Source: Colwellia hornerae (GTDB taxonomy: Bacteria > Pseudomonadota > Gammaproteobacteria > Enterobacterales > Alteromonadaceae). From it: DNA of 64,000 nucleotides. A model generated the notes under the pieces. It saw nothing but the letters and a program-made list of their open reading frames with translations, searched no databases and was not told the DNA's origin. The stretch is taken from contig NZ_VOLR01000007.1 in assembly GCF_007954355.1 (NCBI RefSeq), positions 1-64,000 on the forward strand, given 5' to 3'. Both the position numbers and the translations under genes were made by a program. This document shows, one piece after another, positions 8,236 through 20,147 of the stretch. How positions within the stretch are numbered: the stretch's first letter is position 1; every line of letters starts with the position of its first letter.

Positions 8236-9153
8236 ATGAAAAATTATAGTTTAGGTAAGAGCAATCTTCAGTCATCACGATTAATCTATGGTTGTATGCG
8301 AATTGCAGGTGATCAATCAGTTAATGCTATTGATAAAGGCAAACGTGCTGTCCTGAGCGCGATTGATGCTGGCTACAATCATTTCGATCATGCCGACATT
8401 TATGGTGGCGGGGCAAGTGAACAATTATTTGGTGAATTGTTAAAGCAAGCACCACACTTGCGAGAAAAGATGATCCTTACCTCCAAAGCAAGCATTCGCC
8501 CAAAAAACAATGAAAATACTTATGCGCCAACACGCTATGACTTTAGCAAAGCATATATTTTATCGAGTGTAGAAGGTTCTTTAAAACGTTTGCATAGCGA
8601 GCAACTCGATCTTTTCTTATTACATCGCCCTGATTATTTATTTGATATTGACGAAGTTGCCGAAACATTTCAGCAACTCAAAACCAGCGGTAAAGTTGCG
8701 CATTTTGGCGTAAGTAATTTTAAACCCTCACAAGTTGCGATGTTACAAAGTGCCTTAGACTTGCCATTATTGGTCAATCAGATAGAAATTAATATTCATA
8801 ATATTGATGCGCTAAATGACGGCACTTTGGATCAATGTCAACAAGATAAACTATCGCCAATTGCCTGGTGCCCGCTAGGTGGTGTTGCCTATTCTGCATG
8901 GGGGAATAGCTTTTCAGTAGAAGATGAACAACGTATCGCCGACGAGTTAACGTCGCAAGCACAAGTTTATAACTGTCAGCCTTGGCAAATTATTCTCGCT
9001 TGGTTACTAAAACACCCTGCGAAAATATTTCCTATTATTGGTTCAACCACACCGGAACGCATTATTGCTGCAAAAGTAGCACTAGAACTCAATTATAGCC
9101 GTGAAGACTGGTATCGATTATTTGAAGCGAGAAATGGTCAAGCCGTTCCCTAA
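8236..9153 (+). CDS. aldo/keto reductase (YdhF-like)
   Basis: 305 aa cytosolic NADPH-dependent oxidoreductase with the AKR barrel. The catalytic tetrad appears as Asp and Tyr in HADIYGGGASE, Lys in LTSKASIRP and His in LLHRPDY. A C-terminal cofactor-binding stretch, PIIGSTTPERI, is present. The overall pattern and length fit E. coli YdhF. The physiological substrate is unknown. It is divergent from the lgt-like gene across about 50-110 bp. Confidence 0.85.
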   Translation: MKNYSLGKSNLQSSRLIYGCMRIAGDQSVNAIDKGKRAVLSAIDAGYNHFDHADIYGGGASEQLFGELLKQAPHLREKMILTSKASIRPKNNENTYAPTRYDFSKAYILSSVEGSLKRLHSEQLDLFLLHRPDYLFDIDEVAETFQQLKTSGKVAHFGVSNFKPSQVAMLQSALDLPLLVNQIEINIHNIDALNDGTLDQCQQDKLSPIAWCPLGGVAYSAWGNSFSVEDEQRIADELTSQAQVYNCQPWQIILAWLLKHPAKIFPIIGSTTPERIIAAKVALELNYSREDWYRLFEARNGQAVP

Positions 9154-9353
9154 TCAGGGGTTAATCATGATGACACTTTTGAGTTTGCTGACACTTTTTA
9201 ATTTTCTTTAGCGTCAAATATCAACTTTCTGGTCGTTGGGGACATTTAGCGCAAGTCTTAAGGGTTTACTTATTTTATGGAGTGAATCTTTATTACCTAG
9301 TCTTATAAAGTGTTAGCGCTGGCGTTGGTTTTTCATACAAGGCTAACCACAGG

Positions 9354-9382
9354 TAAAAAAGTCGATGCTATTATTTGCATCG
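9354..9382 (-). terminator. rho-independent terminator of the MFS gene
   Basis: Arms CGATGC (9363-9368) and GCATCG (9377-9382) are followed on the minus strand by ACTTTTTT. The hairpin begins immediately after the stop codon of the minus-strand MFS gene at 9383. Confidence 0.75.
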
Positions 9383-10651
9383 CTAAGCTTGAGCTGCCTC
9401 GTTGGTGGTTTTTTTTCTGTCTTTAATATAGTAAAACCAAGTTACTGCAAAGAGTATGGCAATAAAGGGCATACTGGTAAGAACGACGGTATGCCAACCC
9501 GCTTTAAATAAAACCCAACCAGCGAGTAACGATGCAGTCGCTTGTAAGCCAAAAATAATAAAGTCATTAATCGCTTGTACTTTGTGCCGTTCACTCGGCT
9601 TATAGCTTTGCGGCAGTAGCGTTGTACCGGTTAAAAATAAAAAATTCCAACCTATGCCTAATAAAATCAGTGCCCACCAATAATGCATGACCTGCTCGCC
9701 AGAAAGTGCCACAACAGCGACTAATGCATAAATCACTGTGCCAATTAACATTAAGCTTTTTAAGCCGATTCTTTTTACTAACCAGGCGGTAAAAAGTGAA
9801 GGGATAAACATCGCGGCAATATGGCTTTGAATTACCCATTTTGTGTCGTGTAAGCTATGACCGCTCATCTGGTGCATGCTCAAGGGGGTTGCGGTCATTA
9901 AGTAACTCATTAAGGCAAAACCAATGGCCGCTGATAATATGGCAATAATAAAAATAGGTTGTTTGATAATTTCACTCAAGGGGCGAGTGTCACCCACTTG
10001 TTGATGAGATTCAATCTGGGTGTTTTTAAAATTCAACATGATAATCATCGCACAAACAATTAATCCTGCTAACACTAAAAATGAGCCGGCATAACCATAG
10101 GGAGATGCGAGCCAATCTTTAGCAACCACGGCTATCTCAGGGCCTAAAAACGCTGAAAAAATACCACTTAGCATCAAAATTGATAACACGGTTGGAATAT
10201 CTTTATCGTCTTTAATACTCTCAATGGCGGCAAAACGTAATTGCTGAATAAATGAGGTACTAATGCCAAAGAGTAAACCAGCAAAGACAAAGAGTTCAAA
10301 GTTAGCAATAATTGCAGAGACCATTGCCGTTAGGGTCGCAACTAAGCCAACACTATAACCGCTAAAAATAGCAAAGCGTCGACCTTTGTTTTTTGCCAAC
10401 ATAGCCGCAGGAATAGCACCACAAGCTACCCCTAAAATCATCACAGTAACGGGTAAGGTCGCTAAAGAAGGATCATCTGCCATGCTGGTCGACAATATGC
10501 CGCCAATAAAAACAATCACCGGTGATGCCGCCATAACAAGGGGTTGGGCAATAAAAAGCAGCCAAATATTTTTAGGTAAAGTGAAATGTCGAGATAAGAA
10601 AAAAGCGCTGACAATGAGTAAGGCTAAGGTAATAAAGATATTGGCTAACAT
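9383..10651 (-). CDS. major facilitator superfamily transporter
   Basis: 422 aa, about twelve hydrophobic segments with a polar central loop near residues 210-225. The A-motif-like loop between TM2 and TM3 reads AAMLAKNKGRR, typical of MFS permeases. Substrate cannot be inferred; the sequence is not clearly a sugar or a drug exporter subtype. It is monocistronic, with its own terminator, and is divergent from recR. Confidence 0.8.
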   Translation of the reverse strand: MLANIFITLALLIVSAFFLSRHFTLPKNIWLLFIAQPLVMAASPVIVFIGGILSTSMADDPSLATLPVTVMILGVACGAIPAAMLAKNKGRRFAIFSGYSVGLVATLTAMVSAIIANFELFVFAGLLFGISTSFIQQLRFAAIESIKDDKDIPTVLSILMLSGIFSAFLGPEIAVVAKDWLASPYGYAGSFLVLAGLIVCAMIIMLNFKNTQIESHQQVGDTRPLSEIIKQPIFIIAILSAAIGFALMSYLMTATPLSMHQMSGHSLHDTKWVIQSHIAAMFIPSLFTAWLVKRIGLKSLMLIGTVIYALVAVVALSGEQVMHYWWALILLGIGWNFLFLTGTTLLPQSYKPSERHKVQAINDFIIFGLQATASLLAGWVLFKAGWHTVVLTSMPFIAILFAVTWFYYIKDRKKTTNEAAQA

Positions 10652-10793
10652 AGCGGTTCGTTTTGATAATTATACTTCAGCTATCATAGCGTATTATTTT
10701 TAGTGGCGAGAGAATAATTTATCTTGGTTTTTATACTTCAACTGATAAACTGCCTGCGTTGAAAATTAGCCAAACATTGTTTTTAAGGTTGTT

Positions 10794-11399
10794 ATGAAAT
10801 TTAGTCCACTGGTTCAAGAATTAATCAATTCACTTAAATGCTTACCGGGTGTTGGCGCTAAATCAGCGCAACGTATGGCGTTTCATTTACTTGAGCGTAA
10901 TCGTATTGGCGGCGCTAAGCTAGCTGGTACATTAAAAGTGGCGATGGAAAATATTGGTCATTGTTCACAATGTCGAAATTTTACTGAAGATGACAGCTGT
11001 GAAATTTGCCAAAGTGCTAAACGACTTATAAACCAGCAACTCTGTATTGTTGAAAGTCCAGGTGATGTTATTGCTATAGAACAAACGGGGGAGTTTCAAG
11101 GACGTTATTTTATTTTAATGGGCCACTTATCGCCGCTAGATGGTATTGGACCCGATGATCTTGGCTTAGATATATTAGAGAAACAGCTGGCGACTAATCA
11201 GTTTAAAGAAATCATTTTAGCAACCAACCCAACCGTTGAAGGTGAAGCTACCGCACATTTTATTGCCGAACTGGCTAAAAAATATCAAGTGGTTATTTCT
11301 CGAATAGCTCATGGTGTGCCTGTTGGTGGCGAACTTGAATATGTTGACGGCAATACTTTATCTCATGCCTTATCAGGACGTAAGAGCTATTCATTCTGA
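10794..11399 (+). CDS. recR: recombination mediator protein RecR
   Basis: 201 aa cytosolic protein of the RecFOR pathway that loads RecA on gapped DNA. The N-terminal helix-hairpin-helix reads [17 protein letters not shown] four-cysteine zinc motif follows (CSQC and CEIC, about 57-72), then the Toprim domain with [18 protein letters not shown]. Ends with the conserved [19 protein letters not shown] has AAGG five bases upstream. As in E. coli it is followed by htpG, but dnaX and ybaB are not in front of it here: an MFS gene points the other way. Confidence 0.97.
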   Translation: MKFSPLVQELINSLKCLPGVGAKSAQRMAFHLLERNRIGGAKLAGTLKVAMENIGHCSQCRNFTEDDSCEICQSAKRLINQQLCIVESPGDVIAIEQTGEFQGRYFILMGHLSPLDGIGPDDLGLDILEKQLATNQFKEIILATNPTVEGEATAHFIAELAKKYQVVISRIAHGVPVGGELEYVDGNTLSHALSGRKSYSF

Positions 11400-11477
11400 T
11401 CTTGAGCAAATTTATGCTTTGAACTCATATTCAAAGCATATTTTTAAATTTATTTTAGCTAAGAAACATCACATTCC

Positions 11478-11505
11478 CTTGAAATAATTTCTCTTAGCCC
11501 CACAT
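11478..11505 (+). promoter_or_regulatory. sigma-32 (heat-shock) type promoter of htpG
   Basis: CTTGAAA at 11478-11484 and CCCCACAT at 11498-11505 are separated by 13 bases, a close match to the RpoH consensus (CTTGAAA and CCCCATNT). It lies about 70 bp upstream of the htpG ATG. Confidence 0.75.
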
Positions 11506-11577
11506 GTTATCTATCAACGTGAGCATCATATTTGCATGCTCTCTTTTAAACACCGATAAATGTAGGATATATTTCAA

Positions 11578-13539
11578 ATGTCAGAAACAGGCCAAAAAGA
11601 AAATCATCAGTTTGCAACTGATAACGCTAAGTTACTTAAATTAATGATCCATTCACTTTACTCAAATAAAGAAATATTCTTACGTGAGTTAGTATCAAAT
11701 GCGGCCGATGCTGCTGACAAACTTCGCTTTAATGCACTGTCAAATGCTGATTTATATGAAGGTGATGGTGATTTACGCGTACGTGTTAGTTGCGATAAAG
11801 ATAATAATACCCTTACCATTTCTGATAACGGTATTGGTATGACGCATGATCAAATCATTGATCATTTAGGGACTATCGCTAAATCAGGTACGGCTGAGTT
11901 TTTCTCGCAACTTTCTGGCGATCAAGCTTCAGACTCACAACTTATTGGTCAATTTGGTGTTGGTTTTTATTCAGCATTCATCGTGGCAGACTCGGTAACT
12001 GTGCGTTCTCGCGCTGCTGGTGTTGATGCATCTGAAGGTGTTGAATGGACGAGTGCTGGCGAAGGCGAATTCACCACAGCTAAAATTTCAAAGACTAATC
12101 GTGGTACCGATATTATTCTTCATTTAAAAGAAGAAGAGCAAGAATATGCTGACGATTGGCGCTTAAAATCAATCGTCACTAAGTACTCAGATCATATCTC
12201 TGTTTCTGTTGAAATGTTAACGCCAGCAGTTCCGGGTGTTGAAGCCGTTGCTGAAGTTAAAGACGACGAAGACAATGTTACTGTTCCAGCTGCTGATGCG
12301 GTTGCTGAAGTACCTGCAAAATGGGAACCGGTCAACAAAGCAACAGCACTGTGGACTCGTGAAAAATCAGAAGTGTCTGATGACGAATATAAAGAATTTT
12401 ATAAACATGTATCGCATGACTTTGGCGACCCACTTGTCTGGGAACATAATAAAGTAGAAGGTAAAACAGAATATACTTCATTACTTTATATTCCAAGCAA
12501 AGCGCCATTTGACATGCATAACCGTGAAAAGCAACATGGTTTAAAACTATTTGTTCAACGCGTATTTATAATGGACGACGCTGAACAATTTATGCCAACG
12601 TACTTACGTTTTGTAAAAGGTTTATTAGACTCAAATGATTTACCATTAAACGTTTCTCGTGAAATTTTACAAGATAACAAAATTACCCAAGCGATCCGTA
12701 AAGGCTGTACTAAACGTGTACTTAAAATGCTTGAAAAACTAGGTAAAAAAGACAAAGAGCAATACCAGTCATTTTGGAACGAGTTTGGTCAAGTATTAAA
12801 AGAAGGCCCAGCTGAAGACCAAGGTAATAAAGAGCAAGTGGCCAACTTATTGCGCTTTGCTTCAACAGAGCATGATACTGCGGTACAAAGTGTTTCTATT
12901 CCTGAATACGTAGCACGTATGAAAGAAGGACAAGAAAAGATTTATTATGTTGTTGCAGACAGCTTTGAAGCGGCTAAAAACAGCCCTCATTTAGAAGTCT
13001 TCCGTAAAAAGGGCATTGAAGTATTATTAATGTCTGACCGTATCGATGAATGGTTAGTGAGCCACTTAACAGAAGTTGATGGCAAGCAATTACAATCGGT
13101 CACACGTGGCGGTTTAGACCTAGGCGATATGGAAGATGAAGAGTCAAAACAAGCACAAGAAAAACTTGAACAAGAGTTTGATTCTGTGGTTACTCGCATT
13201 AAAACATCGTTAGCAGGTAAAGTGAAAGATGTTAAATTGTCGCAACGTTTAACAGACTCTCCCGCTTGTATTGTTGCCGATGAGCACGACATGAGCAGCC
13301 AGATGATGAAGCTTATGCAGTCAGTTGGACAAGAAGTGCCTGACGCATTACCTATCTTTGAAATCAATGCTGAACATGAGTTGGTAAAACATGTTGCTAA
13401 TGAAACTGATGACGAAAAATTCAATCAGTGGACGCAAGTATTGTTTGAACAGGCGATGTTAGCTGAACGTGGTAGCTTAAAAGACCCTGCAAGTTTTGTT
13501 GCCCGTTTAAACAAGTTAATGTTGAGTCTTACTAAGTAA
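11578..13539 (+). CDS. htpG: chaperone protein HtpG (Hsp90)
   Basis: 653-aa ATP-dependent cytosolic chaperone. The GHKL ATPase domain shows [20 protein letters not shown] and [11 protein letters not shown]. The middle domain contains [10 protein letters not shown] and [11 protein letters not shown], and the C-terminal dimerisation domain follows. An acidic, Ala/Val-rich insertion at about 215-245, at the linker between the ATPase and middle domains, makes it slightly longer than E. coli HtpG (624 aa). A sigma-32-like promoter precedes it and a strong terminator follows at 13587-13611. Confidence 0.98.
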   Translation: MSETGQKENHQFATDNAKLLKLMIHSLYSNKEIFLRELVSNAADAADKLRFNALSNADLYEGDGDLRVRVSCDKDNNTLTISDNGIGMTHDQIIDHLGTIAKSGTAEFFSQLSGDQASDSQLIGQFGVGFYSAFIVADSVTVRSRAAGVDASEGVEWTSAGEGEFTTAKISKTNRGTDIILHLKEEEQEYADDWRLKSIVTKYSDHISVSVEMLTPAVPGVEAVAEVKDDEDNVTVPAADAVAEVPAKWEPVNKATALWTREKSEVSDDEYKEFYKHVSHDFGDPLVWEHNKVEGKTEYTSLLYIPSKAPFDMHNREKQHGLKLFVQRVFIMDDAEQFMPTYLRFVKGLLDSNDLPLNVSREILQDNKITQAIRKGCTKRVLKMLEKLGKKDKEQYQSFWNEFGQVLKEGPAEDQGNKEQVANLLRFASTEHDTAVQSVSIPEYVARMKEGQEKIYYVVADSFEAAKNSPHLEVFRKKGIEVLLMSDRIDEWLVSHLTEVDGKQLQSVTRGGLDLGDMEDEESKQAQEKLEQEFDSVVTRIKTSLAGKVKDVKLSQRLTDSPACIVADEHDMSSQMMKLMQSVGQEVPDALPIFEINAEHELVKHVANETDDEKFNQWTQVLFEQAMLAERGSLKDPASFVARLNKLMLSLTK

Positions 13540-13586
13540 GTTTTAACCTTTGCAGGGTAGACCACATACTGTTTAGACATTAAAAT

Positions 13587-13611
13587 AAAAGGAGCTTCGG
13601 CTCCTTTTTTG
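13587..13611 (+). terminator. rho-independent terminator of htpG
   Basis: AAAAGGAGC, loop TTCG, GCTCCTTTTTTG: a stable tetraloop hairpin with U-run about 50 bp after the htpG stop. Confidence 0.9.
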
Positions 13612-13624
13612 TATCGATTTCAGC

Positions 13625-14062
13625 CTAGTTTATTTCTTTATTTAACAGTGCTTGCAGTTGTTCAACACTTTTATAACCATGACTCAATGAATACTGGTCA
13701 CCGCGAACTATCATCACTGCTGGAAATCCTCTAAAGGTAAGATGCTGACCCTCTTTATCTTTAAGATCATCAAAAACAAAGCTTGAAAGCATAAAGTTGA
13801 TGGTTTCTCTTACGGGAATAAATTGCTCATTTAATACTTTAGCTAGGGCAGGGTCGGTAAAAACATCTTTTTCCATTGCCGCACAGCTTGTACAAAAGCG
13901 CATTTTAGCAAAGACGAAAATTGGTTTAGTCGAGTCCATCGCACGCGCGTCTTGATAACTATGCCATTCCACTTGGGCTGTATATAAAGTCGGCGAAATA
14001 CTAGCGTAGAGGCTTGGTAATAAAATAATGGCGGCAATTAACGCGATAAAAAATTTATTCAT
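13625..14062 (-). CDS. periplasmic thioredoxin-like protein
   Basis: 145 aa from ATG 14062. That start gives a clean signal peptide or anchor (MNKFFIALIAAIILLPSLYA) and has GGAAGG just upstream; the longer frame from 14095 would bury it. The body has the thioredoxin-fold pattern KPIFVFAKMRFCTSCAAME with a CTSC redox pair, and a cis-Pro-like GFPAVMI segment. This looks like the thioredoxin_7/DsbD-gamma type, probably a thiol-disulfide protein acting in the periplasm. The partner is unknown. It is downstream of the broken histidine kinase, across about 270 bp. Confidence 0.7.
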   Translation of the reverse strand: MNKFFIALIAAIILLPSLYASISPTLYTAQVEWHSYQDARAMDSTKPIFVFAKMRFCTSCAAMEKDVFTDPALAKVLNEQFIPVRETINFMLSSFVFDDLKDKEGQHLTFRGFPAVMIVRGDQYSLSHGYKSVEQLQALLNKEIN

Positions 14063-14336
14063 GGGCCTTCCGATAATACAATGGAACAACAACATACTAG
14101 ACCCACTAGGCTAGTATATACTTTCACTTGAACTGATTAATTAAAAACAACAGGGCAAGACTCATCTCAACATCAAGGTTATAGCTAGCATAGCCAGTTA
14201 TTTTGCCTTTAACAGTTTTTCTTATCTGATAGTAGGGGTGACCTATAGTAACTGTTAATAGTAACCTGTGGACATTGAGAATTAACTAAGCATGTAAGTA
14301 ACTGCTTTGATTTTTAAATATCCGTCATTAATATCA

Positions 14337-16901
14337 CTAGTCTTTAATAGGCATTGTACTAGTTAAAAAACTTTGTAATAGCGTATAAATTTCATGAACA
14401 TCAATAGGCTTACCTAAACAATGATCAAATCCGGCTTGTTGGTACTTTTTAATATCGTGCGCCATAACATTTGCTGTTAATGCAATGATTGGAATATTTG
14501 GATGACTCTTTTTAATGGCTTTACATGCTTCAACGCCATCCATATTTGGCATTTGAATATCCATAAAAATCAAATCAGGTAGTAGTTTGTCGACCTCTAC
14601 TATTGCCTCTATGCCGTCATTTGCAATACGTATGGTGGCTTTAGTTGGGCGAACAACAGCATTAAAGACTTTTTGGTTTATTTTATTGTCTTCTGCCAAG
14701 AGAATATTGAGTTCTCCTGCTTGTGGCGTTTGGGCTTTTTTCAATGCTAACTTGCTATGACTTTTCAATGTGGTTTTCTTTAATGGTAATACCACACTAA
14801 AAATAGAGCCAACATTTTCCTCACTGATGACCGTAATATCGCCACCCATCAAATTTGTTAATTGCTTTGCAATAGACAAACCTAGACCTGTACCACCATA
14901 ATTTCTCGTTGTGGAAGTATCCGCTTGTTCATAACGGATAAAGAGCTTTTTAATTTGAGCTTTAGATATCCCAATTCCCGTGTCTTTGACTTCAAAGACC
15001 ACGTTTTCATCTCTTTCCATAAGCGTGATGCTAACTTCACCTTTAGCGGTAAATTTAAGCGCATTAGAAATTAAATTTACAATAATTTGCCTTAATCTTA
15101 CCGGATCTGTTAACCAGTATGTATAAAAGTCTTTTTCCATGGAAAAGGTTAAGGTAATACCTTGCTGTTTTGCTAAAAAGGACAGTTCAAAAGTAATAGA
15201 TTTGAACTGTTCGCCAAGGTTAGTTGGCAGTGACTCTAAGCTAATATTGTTTGATTGGATTTTAGATAAATCTAAAATATCATTTATAATTGACAGAAGA
15301 TTTTTAGAGGAGATAATACCTATATCAACTAATTCTTTTGATGAATCAGACAAACTTTCTCGTTTAAGTACTTGTAATGAGCCTAACACACCATTCATTG
15401 GTGTACGGATTTCGTGACTCATATTAGATAAAAATTCGCTTTTAGCTTGATTGGCCTTTTCAGCGGTCAACGTTGCTTTTTCTGCATCTATTTTAGCTGC
15501 TATCGCCAATGATTTTGCCTCACGTAAGCCTACCTCAGCCTTAACTCTTGTTTGGACTTCATTTTTTAGTTTTAGATACATTTTGTATTGAAAGATCACT
15601 AAAATAAAAATAATAAATAGCACCGTTGCCAGTGTGATACTGGCTTGCTCTGACTTCAATAACAGTTGCTCGACAACTAGCCTACTTTTTTGTTCTTCAT
15701 CAATGACTTTTTTTAGGGTATTTCTGACATCAATAATATTATTTTGCTGGTTGGTTTTTATCGTTAAGTATTTTTTCCACCAGAATTTATCTTGCAAGGT
15801 TATTGCCTTACTATAGTCTTTGCTATTAAAGGCCAGTATTGATTCAATCTCAATAAATTCGTCGGGGGTAGCTAAATCTTGCTGTGCATTAAAATAGTGT
15901 TTGGCTACATTGAGATAATACAAAGACATTTGCTCATTTTTTTCTGTTGCATAATAAAATGAGATGACAGTATTTAACCAAGCTTGCCAAAATTCATCAT
16001 CAGTTGTGACTGATTTTATATAGGTTATTGTCTGTGCGGGAATACTTTCTTTGAGTCGGGCTTTATTATCTAAGTAAGCTAATAAAAGTAATACTTTACT
16101 GCTTTCATCTTTTTCTTTTTTTGCCAGTTTTAATAACTCATTAGCGACTCGATTGGCAATAATAATTTCGTTTACACCAGTTAAATGCCATTGTAAATTA
16201 TATAAAAAAGAAGCTTTATTAATGACGTAATTGTGTTTGTTTGATGAGCGCAATAACAGCAAAGTTAAATCAACATATTCATTTGCATCTTTAGAAATAG
16301 CCGATAACGCCCACAGCATAGCAAATTCTTCAAAAGAGTAATTTGATTGCCCGATTATTTTTTGTAGGCTATTACGCAGTATCTGATTTTCTAAAATAGG
16401 AAAATCTTCTCTGATAGCTGTCATAGCAAAGGCAATATCATAGTGAATTTTTGCGTGCTGGCTGATTAATGTTGGGTAAAGTGTGCTTAATTTTTTATGT
16501 GCGACGTCAGATGAATCTTGTAGGTTTATTTCGCCAACGATTAAATAAATTTTGGCAATTTCAATCGCACTTTTATTTTTAATTTGCTTGGCCAAAACAC
16601 TGAGACGCTGACTACAGGTTTTTACGTCACTTTATTGATCGGCAAACATGCTGTAGACACAAGATTGAATCAGTAACTTGATTTTTTGATCACTGTCATC
16701 AATGGCCGCTAAGCGAGTTACTAACCTTTCTTGAAAATAGTCTGTTGAATACTTTTGTTGGTTTAATAAACTTATGATTTCATCAACATCTTCACTGACT
16801 ATGTCCTTTGAAAAGACAGACGTTGCCATTAATAAGCTGGCGACAAGGCAAAATATAATGGTGAAAAAAGTATTTTTACAATATCTATTTTTCTGATTCA
16901 T
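14337..16901 (-). pseudogene. hybrid sensor histidine kinase interrupted by an in-frame stop codon
   Basis: One reading frame runs from ATG 16901 to 14337 but has a TAA at 16632-16634 (codon 90). The first part has a signal peptide (ending TSVFS) and helical repeats. The second part continues the helical (TPR-like) sensor and has a TM segment, a coiled coil, HisKA with SHEIRTPMNG (His394 counted from a TTG at 16595), HATPase with the N box at 511, DTGIG at 538 and GTGLGLS at 568, and a receiver domain with Asp679 and Lys729. All catalytic residues are intact. A TTG at 16595 could restart translation but would lack the signal peptide, so topology would be wrong. Nonsense mutation, sequencing error or readthrough are all possible. 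The signal is unknown. Confidence 0.8.
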
Positions 16902-18222
<1,321 letters not shown>

Positions 18223-18269
18223 TTTTATTGGGATATTGCTATAATCACCTGCGTTGAAAAATGTATGGT

Positions 18270-18300
18270 AAAAGTTCGCTTCGGCGAACTTTTTTGTTTT
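18270..18300 (+). terminator. rho-independent terminator of adk
   Basis: AAAAGTTCGC, loop TTCG, GCGAACTTTT followed by a U-rich run, about 50 bp after the adk stop. Confidence 0.9.
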
Positions 18301-18369
18301 TCTTCTATCAATATAAATTTTAGAACGTAAACTATATATCCTCATCTATAAATAATAAGAAGAAATTCA

Positions 18370-18771
18370 ATGGTAGTCAGTTTATCAATAACCGGTCTTT
18401 ATACGAGTTTGTTGGCACTTTTATTTGTTGGTTTAGCCATCAATATTATTCGTCTACGTTTACGGTTCAAAGCCGGTATTGGTGACGGTGGTCATCAACC
18501 TTTAGCCAAAGCTATTCGTGTACATGGAAATTTTGCCGAATACATCCCGATGGCGCTGTTAATGTTGGGTATCTATGAAGTGAACGGTGCAAGCCCGATA
18601 GTGTTGCATGCATTAGGCGCGATGTTATTTATTGGCCGTGTTTTTCATGCCGTAGGACTTTCAAAAACTACCGGGGTTTCTAAGCAGCGTCAAATAGGCA
18701 TGCTATCACTATTCCTTGTTATGCTTATACTAGCGGTTGAAAACATCCGCTTATTTATTACTGCCGTTTAG
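18370..18771 (+). CDS. MAPEG-family membrane protein
   Basis: 133 aa with four hydrophobic segments. The segment RVHGNFAEYIPMALLML is the hallmark of the MAPEG family (membrane-associated proteins in eicosanoid and glutathione metabolism); GRVFHAVG near residue 97 is a second family feature. Bacterial members are usually annotated as glutathione-dependent membrane proteins of unknown substrate. Monocistronic; faces elaA across a long hairpin at 18799-18845. Confidence 0.85.
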   Translation: MVVSLSITGLYTSLLALLFVGLAINIIRLRLRFKAGIGDGGHQPLAKAIRVHGNFAEYIPMALLMLGIYEVNGASPIVLHALGAMLFIGRVFHAVGLSKTTGVSKQRQIGMLSLFLVMLILAVENIRLFITAV

Positions 18772-18798
18772 CGAGTACCCCAATTTTTCGAGTTTATA

Positions 18799-18845
18799 CA
18801 TAGCCTCAAATAAGCAAGTTATTGCTATGCTCATTTGAGGCTATG
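18799..18845. terminator. long near-perfect hairpin between convergent genes
   Basis: Two 18-bp arms, CATAGCCTCAAATAAGCA and TGCTCATTTGAGGCTATG, pair with a single mismatch around an 11-base loop. It sits between the convergent MAPEG and elaA genes and may terminate or stabilise both transcripts, although neither side has a strong U-run. Confidence 0.55.
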
Positions 18846-18876
18846 CTTGCATTAGCCGTTGAATAAATACGTTTAT

Positions 18877-19338
18877 TTACTCGCTAACTTTTAACATAGC
18901 GATGTGCGGAATATCATCTTCGAGATACATGGCAGAGACACGTTCAAAGCCGTGTTTACCATAAAAGCTTTCAAGGTGTTCTTGTGCTGAGATTTTTACT
19001 TGCTGATCAGGGAAATATTGCTGGCAAACGCTTAAAGCTTTAGTCATTAATTGATGACCTAAACCTGTGCCTCTAGCATGAGGGGCGACAATGACTCGGC
19101 CAATAGCAATATAATCGTCGTAACTTTGCCCTTTCGCTAAAATACGTAAATAACCGGCAATCTTACCTTCTAGATAACAAAATAGGTGTACGGTATCATC
19201 GTGCCGGTCAATATCATCAATGTCAGCATAAAAACAAGTTTGCTCAACGACAAAAACATCAATACGAAGTTTTAATATTTCGTACAGTTCATCGATATTG
19301 AGCGTTTTAAAACGTTTTACCTGCCAAGCGATTGTCAT
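18877..19338 (-). CDS. elaA: GNAT-family acetyltransferase ElaA
   Basis: 153 aa cytosolic protein of the GNAT superfamily. ElaA hallmarks include the start with LYEILKLRIDVFVVEQ, the segment YLRIL, the acetyl-CoA-binding stretch IGRVIVAPHARGTGLGHQLM and the C-terminal FYGKHGFERVS. The substrate is not established. It stands alone on the minus strand, with no close partner. Confidence 0.88.
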   Translation of the reverse strand: MTIAWQVKRFKTLNIDELYEILKLRIDVFVVEQTCFYADIDDIDRHDDTVHLFCYLEGKIAGYLRILAKGQSYDDYIAIGRVIVAPHARGTGLGHQLMTKALSVCQQYFPDQQVKISAQEHLESFYGKHGFERVSAMYLEDDIPHIAMLKVSE

Positions 19339-19540
19339 TAAACTTTACCTATTACTATTATCAGAAAACAGCTTATTTTTTCATGGTTTATGCTTTAGGT
19401 AAAGTTAATAACAGCCATTTAATTAATTAGCTGGTTTACTTTATATACAAAGAAAACGGCGATATATATAAGGTTTATTTTAATATTGAATTGTTTTACC
19501 CAGAAAAATGATCAGATGTTTATTGATATAGTTTTTATAC

Positions 19541-19837
19541 CTAGTGATGAAGTACCTGTAAATAGCCATGGTAGCTTTTACTGATTAAATAACTTGAAAT
19601 CTCTTGACGATATTTACTAATATCTATATCGGGGAACTCAATATACATTGCCTCTTTTAATGAAATATCATCAAGAAAAAGTAAGTAACCCAAAGGTAAG
19701 TAGGTAGGAGAAAAGTTGTGTTGAAAGATTGTCGTGCGAACTTCAGAAGCGGTATAGAATTCTTTACAACCAAAATCACGTTCGAGTGTAGGCAACAATT
19801 TTGTGCCATAACTTTTTATTGACCAGTATTTAAACAT
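19541..19837 (-). CDS. small conserved hypothetical protein (DUF6559-like)
   Basis: 98 aa, no signal peptide or membrane segment. It begins MFKYWSIKSYGTKLLPTL and contains KEFYTASEV and YLPLGYLLFLDD, a pattern I associate, with limited confidence, with the DUF6559 family of marine gammaproteobacteria. Function is unknown. Isolated, with non-coding DNA on both sides. Confidence 0.55.
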   Translation of the reverse strand: MFKYWSIKSYGTKLLPTLERDFGCKEFYTASEVRTTIFQHNFSPTYLPLGYLLFLDDISLKEAMYIEFPDIDISKYRQEISSYLISKSYHGYLQVLHH

Positions 19838-20147
19838 TGCTATTCCTTAGCTGTTTTGTTGTCCATTTTGCGCTGAAAAAATATACGCCTTTCTCTGTGG
19901 ATGTCAATAACTTTAATCGTTTATTTGTTTTTATTATCATATATGATAGGGGCTGTAGGTAAGAATGTGCAAATTATGCTAATAATAGTTTAGGTTTAAA
20001 ATGTTAATTTTTGGGGGCAATAAAAATAGCTTTACTAAAGGCTTGGGTAATTTTATTTTATCTGAGGTCTGTCGAGCGATTAAAAAATTTATAAAGGTAG
20101 CTGTTTATAAAATCAGTTATAAACAGCCAACTTAATATTAACTTTAC
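19838..20147. other. intergenic region downstream of the his operon
   Basis: About 310 bp. It contains the hairpin at 20098-20128 near the his operon end and a 44-codon plus-strand frame (20001-20135) that I do not consider convincing. Otherwise AT-rich and featureless. Confidence 0.5.
20098..20128 (-). terminator. hairpin at the 3' end of the his operon
   Basis: GCTGTTTATAA (20100-20110) and TTATAAACAGC (20117-20127) form a perfect 11-bp stem with a 6-base loop about 20 bp after the hisI stop. The U-tract on the minus strand is weak and interrupted, so termination is likely but not certain. Confidence 0.55.

Noticed and set aside
12987-13424. Minus-strand 145-codon frame inside htpG
   Set aside because: Shadow of a strongly coding, clearly recognised gene; Ser/Cys-rich composition without features.
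20001-20135. 44-codon plus-strand frame with AGG upstream, downstream of the his operon
   Set aside because: No recognisable family, overlaps the his 3' hairpin, and short frames of this size are expected by chance in AT-rich DNA.
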